Positions 28,094 through 36,508 of a stretch of 64,000 bases of DNA are shown here, piece by piece. The notes beneath the pieces are model-generated. The model saw only the letters and a list, made by a program, of their open reading frames with translations. It was not told the origin of the DNA and ran no database searches. The DNA lies in contig NZ_SZQF01000001.1 of NCBI RefSeq assembly GCF_005869935.1, positions 248,001-312,000 of the forward strand. The letters are read 5' to 3'. The stretch comes from Winogradskyella algicola. GTDB taxonomy: Bacteria > Bacteroidota > Bacteroidia > Flavobacteriales > Flavobacteriaceae. The position numbers and the translations under genes are program-made. Each line of letters starts with the position of its first letter. Positions within the stretch are counted from its first letter, which is position 1.

Positions 28094-29678
28094 AATTATT
28101 CGCATTGGCACACGCGATAGCCAATTAGCATTGTGGCAAGCTAAAACTGTACAATCACAATTAGAACACTTAGGTCATAAAACCGTATTAGTGCCTGTAA
28201 AATCAACAGGAGATATTGTACTAGATAAACCGTTATACGAACTAGGTATTACTGGCATTTTCACCAAGACTTTAGATATTGCCATGCTTAATGAAAGCAT
28301 TGATATCGCAGTACACTCACTAAAAGATGTCCCTACAGTTTTACCAAAAGGTATTGTGCAAGCTGCTGTTATAAAACGTGGCAATGTCAATGATACTTTG
28401 GTATTTAAAAACAATGAAGAATTTCTATCTGCTAGAGACGCTGTTATAGCTACAGGCAGTCTTCGTAGACGAGCGCAATGGCTTAACCGTTACCCTACAC
28501 ATACCGTTGAAAACATTCGTGGCAACGTTAATTCAAGATTGCAAAAACTTGAAGACAACGAACATTGGAATGGTGCTATTTTTGCTGCTGCTGGTATTGG
28601 TAGATTGAATATAAGACCAGAGAATGCTATCAATTTGCATTGGATGATTCCTGCCCCTGCGCAAGGCGCCATTATGGTTACTGCTTTAGAAAAGGATGAA
28701 GAGATCCTAGAGATTTGCCAGGAAATTAATCATGAAGAAACTCAAATTTGCACAGCAATTGAGCGCGAATTTTTAAATAGATTAGAAGGTGGTTGTACAG
28801 CACCAATTGGCGCCTTAGCCTTTATTAAAAATGAAGAAGTCAACTTTAAAGGCATTCTTCTAAGTAAAGATGGTACCAAAAAAATAGAAGTTGCTAAAGT
28901 TGTGCCTTTAGGAAAGCATAACGATTTAGCAGAATTTTGCGCCAGCTATATTATTGGCAAAGGTGGTAAAACACTTATTGACCAATTACAACGTAGCAAT
29001 AAGGAAACCAATATCTATTCCACAAAAAAGCTAACAGACGACCAATTGTTATTATTTCATAATGATGTTGTTGCAGATAGCAATGATGCAATTAAAATCA
29101 GTCTCAATCGTATTCCAAAAACAGTTGTTCGTAATGAAATTAAAAATGTAATTATTACCAGCAAAAATGCTGTTGAAGCTTTGCTTCATAATTTTTCGGC
29201 AATAGAATTACGATTCAAAAATATTTATTGTGTTGGCAGACGTACAAAGCGTTTGGTTGAAAAACGAATAGGCAAAGTTACACATACAGAATCTAACGCT
29301 AAAAAATTAGCCAACTATTTAGTTGAATATATTGAAGGCACAGAGGTTACCTACTTTTGTAGCGACTTGCGACTAGATGATTTACCAAACATTCTGTCTG
29401 AAAACAACATAACAGTTAACGAAGTTGAAGCCTACCAAACCAAGTTTGATGCTGATAAAGTTGAAGCTAATGTAGATGGAGTAATGTTTTATAGTCCTTC
29501 AACAGTAGAAAGTTACTTAAAACAAAATAAAGCAACAGGTATTGCATTTTGTATTGGAGAAACCACCGCAAAAGCAGCAAGTCACTATTTTGAAGATGTT
29601 AGAGTTGCAAAAGTACCGACTGTTGAGAGTGTTATTGAGTTGGTGAATGATGAATTCCTGCGAAGGCAGGAATCTTAA
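28086..29678 (+). CDS. hemCD: Fused porphobilinogen deaminase and uroporphyrinogen-III synthase (HemC-HemD)
   Basis: 530 residues. Residues 1-300 are HemC: IRIGTRDSQLALWQA at the start, the substrate-binding GSLRRRAQW, and the dipyrromethane-cofactor cysteine C237 in LEGGCTAPIG. Residues about 310-520 are HemD (VIITSKNAVEALL, YCVGRRTKRLVE, DGVMFYSPSTVESYL), so one chain makes preuroporphyrinogen and closes the ring. The final codons, from EFLRRQES to the stop, lie in a palindromic repeat (29654-29673), so the last few residues come from an inserted repeat rather than from the original gene. Confidence 0.95.
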   Translation: MSKIIRIGTRDSQLALWQAKTVQSQLEHLGHKTVLVPVKSTGDIVLDKPLYELGITGIFTKTLDIAMLNESIDIAVHSLKDVPTVLPKGIVQAAVIKRGNVNDTLVFKNNEEFLSARDAVIATGSLRRRAQWLNRYPTHTVENIRGNVNSRLQKLEDNEHWNGAIFAAAGIGRLNIRPENAINLHWMIPAPAQGAIMVTALEKDEEILEICQEINHEETQICTAIEREFLNRLEGGCTAPIGALAFIKNEEVNFKGILLSKDGTKKIEVAKVVPLGKHNDLAEFCASYIIGKGGKTLIDQLQRSNKETNIYSTKKLTDDQLLLFHNDVVADSNDAIKISLNRIPKTVVRNEIKNVIITSKNAVEALLHNFSAIELRFKNIYCVGRRTKRLVEKRIGKVTHTESNAKKLANYLVEYIEGTEVTYFCSDLRLDDLPNILSENNITVNEVEAYQTKFDADKVEANVDGVMFYSPSTVESYLKQNKATGIAFCIGETTAKAASHYFEDVRVAKVPTVESVIELVNDEFLRRQES

Positions 29679-29721
29679 AAATTAAGTTACACTTAAACTA
29701 GATTCCTGCCTTCGCAGGAAT
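29653..29721. repeat. Pair of inverted palindromic repeats (family with ATTCCTGC arms)
   Basis: Copy 1 (29654-29674) has arms ATTCCTGC / GCAGGAAT around GAAG. Copy 2 (29701-29721) has the same arms around CTTC. The two are exact reverse complements over 21 bases, separated by 26 bases, so they can fold individually or together into one long hairpin. Copy 1 contains the 3' end of hemCD, and copy 2 lies 9 bases before the hemE start. A third copy is at 30909-30928. Confidence 0.85.
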
Positions 29722-29730
29722 GTCATAATT

Positions 29731-30756
29731 ATGATAAAGAACGACCTATACCTAAGAGCATTAAAAGGAGAAACTGTAGAGCGTCCACCTGTTTGGATGA
29801 TGCGTCAAGCTGGTAGATACCTTCCGGAGTTTATGGAAATTAAGGCTAAATACGACTTTTTTACGCGTTGCCGTACTCCAGAATTAGCAAGCGAGATTAC
29901 TGTACAACCTATTCGTCGTTATGGTATGGATGCTGCTATTTTATTCAGCGATATTTTGGTGATTCCACAAGCCATGAATATTGAGGTAGAGATGAAACCT
30001 AATTTTGGTCCTTATTTACCAAATCCTGTGCGTTCTCAGAAAGACGTGGATAATGTTATTGTTCCAGATGTTCATGTTGAGTTAGATTATGTAATGCAAG
30101 CTATAAAAGCTACCAAAGAATTACTTAACGACGAAATTCCACTTATTGGTTTTGCAGGTTCGCCATGGACTATTTTATGCTACTGCGTACAAGGGCAAGG
30201 TTCTAAAAACTTTGATAAAGCCAAAGAATTTTGTTTTACAAATCCTGTTGCAGCTCATAATTTACTTCAAAAAATAACAGACACTACTATTGCTTACTTA
30301 AAAGCGAAAGTGGCTGCTGGTTGTAATGCTGTTCAGATTTTTGATTCTTGGGGAGGCATGCTATCTCCTGTAGATTATCAGGAATTTTCTTGGCAATATA
30401 TTAACCAAATCATTGAAGCTTTAAAAGACGATGCGCCTGTAATCGCTTTTGGTAAAGGTTGTTGGTTTGCACTTGGTGAAATGGCAAAATCTAATGCGTC
30501 TGCTTTAGGTATTGATTGGACGTGTTCTGCTAAAAACGCACGTTATTTAACTGGTGGTAATATTACATTACAAGGTAATTTTGACCCAACACGTTTATTT
30601 TCACCACCTAGTGAAATTAAGAAAATGGTGCACCAAATGATTAATGAGTTTGGAAAAGACAAATACATTGTAAATTTAGGCCATGGAATTTTACCAAATA
30701 TTCCACTAGATAACGCCAAGGCTTTTATTGATGCTGTGAAGGAATATAGAAGCTAG
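29731..30756 (+). CDS. hemE: Uroporphyrinogen decarboxylase
   Basis: 341 residues. Decarboxylates the four acetate side chains of uroporphyrinogen III to give coproporphyrinogen III. The N-terminal signature [16 protein letters not shown] and the [12 protein letters not shown] segment are present, and the C-terminal [16 protein letters not shown] is complete. It is the third gene of the hemA-hemCD-hemE unit, separated from hemCD by 52 bases that consist mainly of a palindromic repeat pair, which may weaken read-through. Confidence 0.97.
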   Translation: MIKNDLYLRALKGETVERPPVWMMRQAGRYLPEFMEIKAKYDFFTRCRTPELASEITVQPIRRYGMDAAILFSDILVIPQAMNIEVEMKPNFGPYLPNPVRSQKDVDNVIVPDVHVELDYVMQAIKATKELLNDEIPLIGFAGSPWTILCYCVQGQGSKNFDKAKEFCFTNPVAAHNLLQKITDTTIAYLKAKVAAGCNAVQIFDSWGGMLSPVDYQEFSWQYINQIIEALKDDAPVIAFGKGCWFALGEMAKSNASALGIDWTCSAKNARYLTGGNITLQGNFDPTRLFSPPSEIKKMVHQMINEFGKDKYIVNLGHGILPNIPLDNAKAFIDAVKEYRS

Positions 30757-30757
30757 C

Positions 30758-30795
30758 CCATCCTAACCTTCTTTAAGGGAAGGAGCTGTTATTAC
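30758..30795. repeat. REP-like palindrome after hemE
   Basis: CCTTC (30767-30771) and GAAGG (30779-30783) form a short hairpin inside a CCCATCCTAACCTTC-type sequence that resembles a common dispersed Flavobacterial repeat. The rest of the 177-base gap after hemE is AT-rich without a gene, until a further repeat at 30909. Confidence 0.5.
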
Positions 30796-30908
30796 TACTA
30801 AATTTTAAATATCTTGTAGGCTATAAATAAAGATTTGATAGATCTGATTTATGTAACATAGTAGAGCTCAAAACGTCTAGTTATATAGAGCTAAAGTTTA
30901 ATTAAAAA

Positions 30909-30928
30909 GATTCCTGCCTTCGCAGGAA
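30909..30928. repeat. Third copy of the ATTCCTGC-arm palindrome
   Basis: The sequence matches the copy at 29701-29721 over 20 bases in the same orientation (arms TTCCTGC / GCAGGAA around CTTC). It ends six bases before the ATG at 30934, a placement similar to that of copy 2 before hemE. Confidence 0.85.
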
Positions 30929-30933
30929 GTATT

Positions 30934-31716
30934 ATGATACAAAACATTTTTAGAGGACTACAGGTTTATACAGGAGCTTACGGATTAATTTCAAAATTAA
31001 AATTGTGGAAATACTTCGTTATTCCTGTAATAATAAGTGTTGTTGTATTTGCTATGATTTTTGTATCGGCTTACGGATTGTCAGATAATCTTGGCGAATG
31101 GCTGGCTGGTATTTGGATTTGGGAAACCGGCAAAACAACGTTTACAGCCATTTCAACCTTTATTGGTGGCATTGTCATTTTTGCCATAGGGCTAATTCTC
31201 TATAAGCATATAATAATGGCATTGTCTTCGCCTTTTATGAGCCCAGTTTCAGAAAAAATTGAAGCTTACTTTACTGGCAAACCTGCCAAGAATTATGTGA
31301 GTACTAATTTTAGCAAACAGCTTGTTAGAGGCATTAGAATTGGTTTACGAAACCTATCCAAAGAACTGCTTTATACACTGCCAATATTAATACTTAAGCT
31401 TATTCCTGTTGTAAATATTTTTTCAACCGTTTTACTCTTTTTAGTTCAGGCGTATTATGCAGGTTTTGCCAATATGGATTACACACTCGAGCGTCATTTT
31501 AAGTATAAAGAAAGTGTTGCGTTTATAAGACAGCATAGAGGTTTGGCCATTGGCAATGGTATTGGGTTTTTACTATTATTACTCATTCCTGTGGTTGGTG
31601 TTGTTTTAGTGCTGCCACTTAGTGTTACCTCAGCATCAGTAATTGCTGTAGATTTATTGTTTGATGATGACGAAGAAATTGGTTTTGAACCTTTTGATAA
31701 AATAGATCTTAGCTAA
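30934..31716 (+). CDS. EI24 domain (CysZ-like) membrane protein
   Basis: 260 residues with four to five membrane segments (about 27-50, 73-96, 145-170, 205-235). The first residues (NIFRGLQVYTGAYGLISK) and the PVVGVVLVLPLSVTSASVIA helix fit the EI24/CysZ family. CysZ imports sulfate, but Flavobacterial members are not characterised. The stop codon overlaps the next ATG (TAATG), so it is coupled to the GNAT gene. Its role in or near the heme cluster is unknown. Confidence 0.82.
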   Translation: MIQNIFRGLQVYTGAYGLISKLKLWKYFVIPVIISVVVFAMIFVSAYGLSDNLGEWLAGIWIWETGKTTFTAISTFIGGIVIFAIGLILYKHIIMALSSPFMSPVSEKIEAYFTGKPAKNYVSTNFSKQLVRGIRIGLRNLSKELLYTLPILILKLIPVVNIFSTVLLFLVQAYYAGFANMDYTLERHFKYKESVAFIRQHRGLAIGNGIGFLLLLLIPVVGVVLVLPLSVTSASVIAVDLLFDDDEEIGFEPFDKIDLS

Positions 31717-32252
31717 TGATATTACGTTTTAACGATTTTGAAATTAATGCTGTACATGAAGGTGATGCCTGGAAGATTTGCGACTTTTGCGTTGCGAATT
31801 CAGATCGATTAAAACGCTTTTTTCCATTAACGTTGCAACAGAATTTAAACCCAACTTTATCACAATTATTCGTCGATAAAAAGGTAAAACAATTCAAAAA
31901 TAGCGAAGAGTTTTTATTCACATTAAAGCATTCTGAAACCCGAAAACTAGTTGGTCTTATCTACATTAAAGAACTCAATTGGGACGCCAAGCAAGGTGAA
32001 TATGCTTATTGCATTGACTACAACCTAAAAGGCAAAGGGTTAATGTCTGAAGCCATTGCAGAACTTAATAAATATGCGTTTAACACTTTGGGTTTAGAAA
32101 ACCTTCAAATTATAACACATAAAGACAATATTGCCAGTGCTAATGTTGCTAAAAACAATAATTTTGTGTGGCAAAAGACACTCTTAAATGAATATACTCC
32201 TCCTGGTGAACAGCCTTTGGATATGGAGTTATATGAACTGTATAATATCTAG
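31716..32252 (+). CDS. GNAT family N-acetyltransferase (RimJ/RimL type)
   Basis: 178 residues. It has the acetyl-CoA fold with LVGLIYIKELNWDAKQGEYA, the pyrophosphate loop in YNLKGKGLMSEAIAEL, and the C-terminal ITHKDNIASANVAKNNNF motif of Rim-type enzymes. The substrate is unknown, either a ribosomal-protein N-terminus or a small molecule. Its TAG stop overlaps the first two bases of the palindrome that begins the RAYT element at 32251. Confidence 0.9.
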   Translation: MILRFNDFEINAVHEGDAWKICDFCVANSDRLKRFFPLTLQQNLNPTLSQLFVDKKVKQFKNSEEFLFTLKHSETRKLVGLIYIKELNWDAKQGEYAYCIDYNLKGKGLMSEAIAELNKYAFNTLGLENLQIITHKDNIASANVAKNNNFVWQKTLLNEYTPPGEQPLDMELYELYNI

Positions 32253-32283
32253 ACCTAGCAGGTTTTTAAAACCTTGCAGGTCT
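32251..32283. repeat. Left REP palindrome of the RAYT element
   Basis: The arms are AGACCT / AGGTCT and AGGTTTT / AAAACCT, with a 3 x 3 internal mismatch (AGC opposite TGC) and a one-base tip. As an inverted copy it differs from the right REP at three of 33 positions. Confidence 0.9.
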
Positions 32284-32295
32284 ATATTTTGAAAA

Positions 32296-33792
32296 ATGGA
32301 AAAATTAGAAAAAGGAAAATTATATCATATATACAATAGAGGCATTAACAGTACTGTAGTTTTTAAGAATGACGATAATATGTCTTACTTCTTACAGCTT
32401 GCACAAAAGCACTTAGACTCTAAAATAAACATACTTGCCTTTTGCCTTTTAAACAATCACTATCACTTTGCTGTTGAAGTCTTAGGTGAAACAAAAGAAG
32501 TTAATCAAGCCTTATCTAACTTTTTTAATGCCTACACCAAAGCGTTCAATAAACAAAACCAGCGAACAGGAGCATTATTTGAAAGACCATTTAAAAGAAA
32601 AGAAGTTAAAGATGAAACATATTTAAAACAACTCATTTTATATATTCATCAAAACCCTGAAAATCATAAAATAGTAACAAATTTTGAAGATTATAAATTT
32701 TCATCATATAACTCTTATATATCAAACTTAGATTTTATTTCTAAAGCATCTAGAGACTACATTATAACTCTATTTGATAACTCAGATAATTTTAAATACA
32801 CGCATCAAACAATTATGTCTGATTTTGACACTCAAATCGATAACGAAGAAAGCGCAAGACCTGCTAGGTTTGAAAAACCTGCAAGGTCTATGAAAGAAAA
32901 ATTTTACAACTACATACAAGAATTACAAGATACCATAACCTCTAAACTTGAAGCTATTGATGGCAAAGCAAAATTTCAAGAAGATCTTTGGAAACGACCA
33001 GAAGGAGGTGGTGGCAGAACTCGTGTGATAGAAAACGGCAATGTATTTGAAAAAGGCGGAGTTAATATTTCTGCTGTTCATGGTGCGTTACCAAAAAGTA
33101 TGCAAGCCTATTTTGGTGTTAAAGATGCTGATTTTTTTGCCTGTGGATTGAGTTTGGTCTTACATCCAAAAAATCCTATGGTACCAACCGTACATGCTAA
33201 TTGGCGCTATTTTGAAATGTACGACCAAGACGGCAATATTGTAGATCAATGGTTTGGTGGTGGACAAGATTTAACACCTTATTATTTGTTTGAAGAAGAT
33301 GCAAAACATTTTCATCAAACTTGTAAAACAGCTTGTGATAAGCACAACACAGACTTCTACCCAAAATACAAAGCACGTTGCGATGAGTACTTCCATAATG
33401 CGCACCGCAATGAAGCTCGAGGCATAGGTGGTTTATTTTTCGATTATTGTAAAGCAACTAATGAGATGACCATGGAAAACTGGTACGATTTCGTCACTGA
33501 AGTTGGTGATAGCTTCTTAGAAGCTTATGTTCCAATTGTTGAAAAGCGTAAAGATTTGCCATACACTCAAGAACAACGCGACTGGCAAGAAATTAGACGT
33601 GGTCGTTATGTGGAATTTAATTTAGTACACGACAAAGGCACACTTTTCGGACTTAAAACAAATGGTAGAATTGAAAGTATTTTAATGAGTTTACCACCAC
33701 ACGTGCAATGGGTTTACGACCATCATCCTGAAAAAGGAAGTGAGGAAGAAAAACTGATTGATGTTTTAAAAAATCCTAAAGAGTGGGTTTAG
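32296..33792 (+). CDS. hemF: In-frame fusion of a RAYT transposase (1-187) with coproporphyrinogen III oxidase HemF (199-498)
   Basis: A single 498-codon ORF. Residues 1-187 are a Y1/IS200-like REP-associated tyrosine transposase: YHIYNRGINS at 10-19, the metal-binding HYH motif at 55-57 (LLNNHYHFAV), GALFERPFKRKEV at 92-104, and the candidate nucleophile Y116 in LYIHQNP. Residues 188-198 are the translated palindrome. Residues 199-498 are a complete HemF of the usual length of about 300 (PEGGGGRTRVI, VHANWRYFEM, WFGGGQDLTPYY, NEARGIGGLFFDY, GRYVEFNLVHDKGTLFGL), which makes protoporphyrinogen IX using O2. The cell may use the fusion, or start again at ATG 32890. A sequencing slip removing a stop cannot be excluded. 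Confidence 0.9.
   Translation: MEKLEKGKLYHIYNRGINSTVVFKNDDNMSYFLQLAQKHLDSKINILAFCLLNNHYHFAVEVLGETKEVNQALSNFFNAYTKAFNKQNQRTGALFERPFKRKEVKDETYLKQLILYIHQNPENHKIVTNFEDYKFSSYNSYISNLDFISKASRDYIITLFDNSDNFKYTHQTIMSDFDTQIDNEESARPARFEKPARSMKEKFYNYIQELQDTITSKLEAIDGKAKFQEDLWKRPEGGGGRTRVIENGNVFEKGGVNISAVHGALPKSMQAYFGVKDADFFACGLSLVLHPKNPMVPTVHANWRYFEMYDQDGNIVDQWFGGGQDLTPYYLFEEDAKHFHQTCKTACDKHNTDFYPKYKARCDEYFHNAHRNEARGIGGLFFDYCKATNEMTMENWYDFVTEVGDSFLEAYVPIVEKRKDLPYTQEQRDWQEIRRGRYVEFNLVHDKGTLFGLKTNGRIESILMSLPPHVQWVYDHHPEKGSEEEKLIDVLKNPKEWV
32857..32889. repeat. Right REP palindrome, translated as part of the fusion
   Basis: The arms are AGACCT / AGGTCT and AGGTTT / AAACCT with the same 3 x 3 internal mismatch. 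The unit is exactly 33 bases (11 codons) and in this frame encodes RPARFEKPARS without a stop. The ATG of the HemF portion follows immediately at 32890. Confidence 0.9.
32890..33792 (+). other. hemF: HemF core, the likely original coproporphyrinogen oxidase start (alternative to the fusion start)
   Basis: The ATG at 32890 begins MKEKFYNYIQELQDTITSKL, the N-terminus expected for a 300-residue Bacteroidetes HemF. Directly upstream lies the right REP rather than a promoter or leader, so any independent translation must start inside the RAYT transcript, at a site just after a stable hairpin. The 3' end is two bases from the convergent helicase gene. Confidence 0.7.
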
Positions 33793-33794
33793 TT

Positions 33795-36431
33795 CTACTG
33801 CCAAACTGTAGAAGTATCTAAATTATTTTTTAGTTCATTAGACCTGTGGAATAATCTGGCTTTTAATAGCAATCGTCTACCTTCAGGTTGTCTTGTGTAA
33901 ACCAGTTTGGTTTTTCCCATATGTTTTACCCAATGCTTCAGAAAGCACTGCGCATCCTCTTTGTTTTTACCAAACACTTCTGGAACTGGATAGAAATTTT
34001 CAATATTAAATCCCTTTTTAAAAAAATTGGTGTTGATAATTATATATCTCGGAGATATCACTGGCTCTAAAAGTTCAGTTAATGTCTTAACAAAAAAGGC
34101 TTCTTCATAATTACTAGCACCTTTTAAATTACAAACCACAGCATTAGAGACTAATTTGTGCGTGTAGACTTTAATCCTGTTTCGATCTGTATTTAAAAGT
34201 TGCATCTCATCCATAGTATCTACAATTGTTAATCCCATATTCTTTATTTTTCTATGTAAAAAACCATGTCTTAAGTAGTAAACTGTAGCCTTGTAAAGTT
34301 TATAGCCAAAGTATGCCAAAGCAATACAACCAATAATCTTTAATCCTGAAATAACCTTTGGCGGAGCTGTAAGATTGAATGCTAACAAAATACTACCGAA
34401 AAAGAATACTACTAAAACTAAAACTATTTCGATGATGATTAACTGCGATGCTTTTGCAAAATAGAACTGTCGTTGTGCATTAAACTGCGGTGTTTTAAAA
34501 TCTTGAAGTTGTACTTGTCTGGTTAATTTATTGCCTTCACCTATTGAATTTTTCCAATTCACAAAGGTCTGTGCTCTTCCTACAGAATTGGTTACACTTG
34601 ATGCATTTAAAGTCTCTAAATCTTGCACAGATATTTCATTTGGGATACCCAAACGTTCAAAACCATTTGTGATGTATGGTAATTTTGTATTGGTAATACC
34701 AACAAAGGCTTCAAACCTTCGCTTTAATAATTCTAACTCTTTTCCTCCATATTCATCCGTAGGATCAATGCAAGCTAAATGCCAGATATTACTGGTTTTT
34801 TGAGGATTATTTGCATCTCTTCTAATGGCTCTTCCTCGCATTTGGTTAGACGACACAAAAGACCCAACAAAAGAAGCCAATATTAAACTGTTTATAGATG
34901 GTGCATCCCAACCTTCGCCAAGCAAGGCTTTTGTGCCTATTAAAACTTTAAAAACACCATCTTCAAAAAGTTTGGTTACAATACCTACAAGGGCTTTTCT
35001 CGCTTTATCAGATCCTGTAACTAAGACAAAATTATCGTCTCCTTTTAAGGTTGTAAACACATACGAATTTTCATTGCCATAGGCTTCAATAGCGTGCATT
35101 TTAGAGTAGTGAATTACAACAATAGTACCTGTAAGTACAGCCAAATCCGTGTTATCTACAGAGCTTGTTCTCAGATAATGAAAAATAGGAACAACACCTA
35201 TCTTATTAATTTGCTCAAAATCCTGATCTGAAGTGTTTAAGAATTCTTTCCGAACATAGTCCGTTAACACCACACAGCGTAAATCATCTTTAAGTGATAG
35301 TCGTTCTGAGTTTACAATTTCTACAATACTTTCAAGCTTACTAGGACTAAAAGCCAATGATTTGTAAACTGTATCATTACCTGATAAATTAACCTTGTTT
35401 TTTTCTAAAAGATTAAGTTGTCTTAATTGTTTTCCGAGCTTTGAAAGATATTCTTCATAATCTTCAAGTTGCTCTCTGTCTTCAACTAAAAGGTTTTGCA
35501 ACAAAATTTCTAACCATTCAATATCTAAGTTTGGGAAACTAACATTATCTGTTTTACTCAATCCTAAAATGCTCAATCTATAATTATCTACAGGAATATT
35601 AACTGCATTAAGCGTTATAAGAAGTGATGAAAAAAACGTGGTATTGGCATAAATTGCATCTTCATAATCTTCTGGATTAGTGTAAAAGCGATGATTTTCA
35701 ATAAGCGAAATAAACGTCTCATCGCTTAACAAATCTGCTTTTAGCGTTTCAATATTATCTCTATATTCTTGAATGTGATACAATTCAGAATCGTATGGTT
35801 TTGAGAAATAAACAAAATCTTGATGTGGACTCAAATCCTTTTCCCTTATAAGATTTGGTACTGAGATTTCATCATCTACATCACCACAGAGTGTAAAATA
35901 TTTACTTACCTCTAAACTCGAACTATCGTAAGGTGGTGTTGCTGTTAGTGCTACAATAAAATACGATTTGCTCTTTTTTAGAGCGATCAAACAATTCCAC
36001 CACGCATTTTTTAAATGATGTGCCTCGTCTAAAACGAGTGTTTCAATATTGTGCGTTTTAAAAAATTCAAGAAAGTCCGTTTTATCCTCAAATGATTTGT
36101 AAAATGAATGCAGAGACTGATAGGTAGAGAATGTGATATCGCTTGGATCTTTTACATCAAACGAAAAGGCTTCAAACGCCTTGTTATCTGTAAAAAACGA
36201 CTGTAATCTATCTTGCCATTGATCTCTAATGGTTAATGTTGGTGCAAGCACAAGCGTCTTTTTTCCTATTCGCCTTAAGATTTCAATACCTAAAATTGTT
36301 TTACCAGAACCAGGTGGTGCAATAACATGAAAATGCTGATCTGAAATGTGTGTCTCAAAATTATCTAATAGTTGCTTTTGGTAGCTTCGCCAAGGAAATT
36401 GAAATTCTAAAAGACTGAGACGTTCTGACAC
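33795..36431 (-). CDS. Membrane-anchored DEAD/DEAH-box superfamily II helicase
   Basis: 878 residues. Helicase motifs are Walker A APPGSGKT (38-45), DEAH (135-138), TAT (163-165), GEGWDAP (505-511) and motif VI QMRGRAIR (530-537). The ATPase core ends near 640. Two membrane helices follow (about 664-685 and 695-710), then a 160-residue C-terminal domain of unknown type (GLTIVDTMDEMQLLN onward). Nuclease and methylase domains are absent, so it is not a simple restriction subunit. It lies between hemF and hemB, convergent with the former and divergent from the latter. A role in DNA uptake or defence is possible but not shown. Confidence 0.82.
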   Translation of the reverse strand: MSERLSLLEFQFPWRSYQKQLLDNFETHISDQHFHVIAPPGSGKTILGIEILRRIGKKTLVLAPTLTIRDQWQDRLQSFFTDNKAFEAFSFDVKDPSDITFSTYQSLHSFYKSFEDKTDFLEFFKTHNIETLVLDEAHHLKNAWWNCLIALKKSKSYFIVALTATPPYDSSSLEVSKYFTLCGDVDDEISVPNLIREKDLSPHQDFVYFSKPYDSELYHIQEYRDNIETLKADLLSDETFISLIENHRFYTNPEDYEDAIYANTTFFSSLLITLNAVNIPVDNYRLSILGLSKTDNVSFPNLDIEWLEILLQNLLVEDREQLEDYEEYLSKLGKQLRQLNLLEKNKVNLSGNDTVYKSLAFSPSKLESIVEIVNSERLSLKDDLRCVVLTDYVRKEFLNTSDQDFEQINKIGVVPIFHYLRTSSVDNTDLAVLTGTIVVIHYSKMHAIEAYGNENSYVFTTLKGDDNFVLVTGSDKARKALVGIVTKLFEDGVFKVLIGTKALLGEGWDAPSINSLILASFVGSFVSSNQMRGRAIRRDANNPQKTSNIWHLACIDPTDEYGGKELELLKRRFEAFVGITNTKLPYITNGFERLGIPNEISVQDLETLNASSVTNSVGRAQTFVNWKNSIGEGNKLTRQVQLQDFKTPQFNAQRQFYFAKASQLIIIEIVLVLVVFFFGSILLAFNLTAPPKVISGLKIIGCIALAYFGYKLYKATVYYLRHGFLHRKIKNMGLTIVDTMDEMQLLNTDRNRIKVYTHKLVSNAVVCNLKGASNYEEAFFVKTLTELLEPVISPRYIIINTNFFKKGFNIENFYPVPEVFGKNKEDAQCFLKHWVKHMGKTKLVYTRQPEGRRLLLKARLFHRSNELKNNLDTSTVWQ

Positions 36432-36508
36432 TCTTAAATGGGTTATATTGATTAACTTTGTATTTGCTAAAAATAAGCATATTCACTTTTATATTCAGAT
36501 TTACAATT

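Larger units (their letters stand above)
32251..32889 (+). mobile_element. RAYT element: REP-associated tyrosine transposase flanked by inverted palindromes
   Basis: The element consists of a 33-bp palindrome (32251-32283), a tyrosine transposase reading frame (32296 to about 32856) and a second 33-bp palindrome (32857-32889). The second is an inverted copy of the first with three mismatches. It begins inside the stop codon of the GNAT gene and ends exactly at the ATG of hemF, so it occupies the whole intergenic space. This is the classic RAYT arrangement (REP, transposase, inverted REP). The unit has no stop codon before the second palindrome, so it reads into hemF. Confidence 0.88.

Noticed and set aside
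29653..30928. Short repeated palindromes as a CRISPR array
   Set aside because: The copies are few, unevenly spaced, inverted with respect to one another and each is self-palindromic. There are no regular spacers and no cas genes in the window.
32296..33792. The idea that the RAYT-hemF fusion is simply a sequencing error
   Set aside because: Both halves are full length and in frame, the junction is exactly one 33-base palindrome with no stop, and no homopolymer lies at the junction. An error remains possible but is not supported by anything visible, so I report the fusion with that caveat.
36458..36508. Upstream extension of hemB
   Set aside because: It gives a hydrophobic leader on a cytosolic enzyme. 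The family start MFPIRRNRRLR at 36509 fits.
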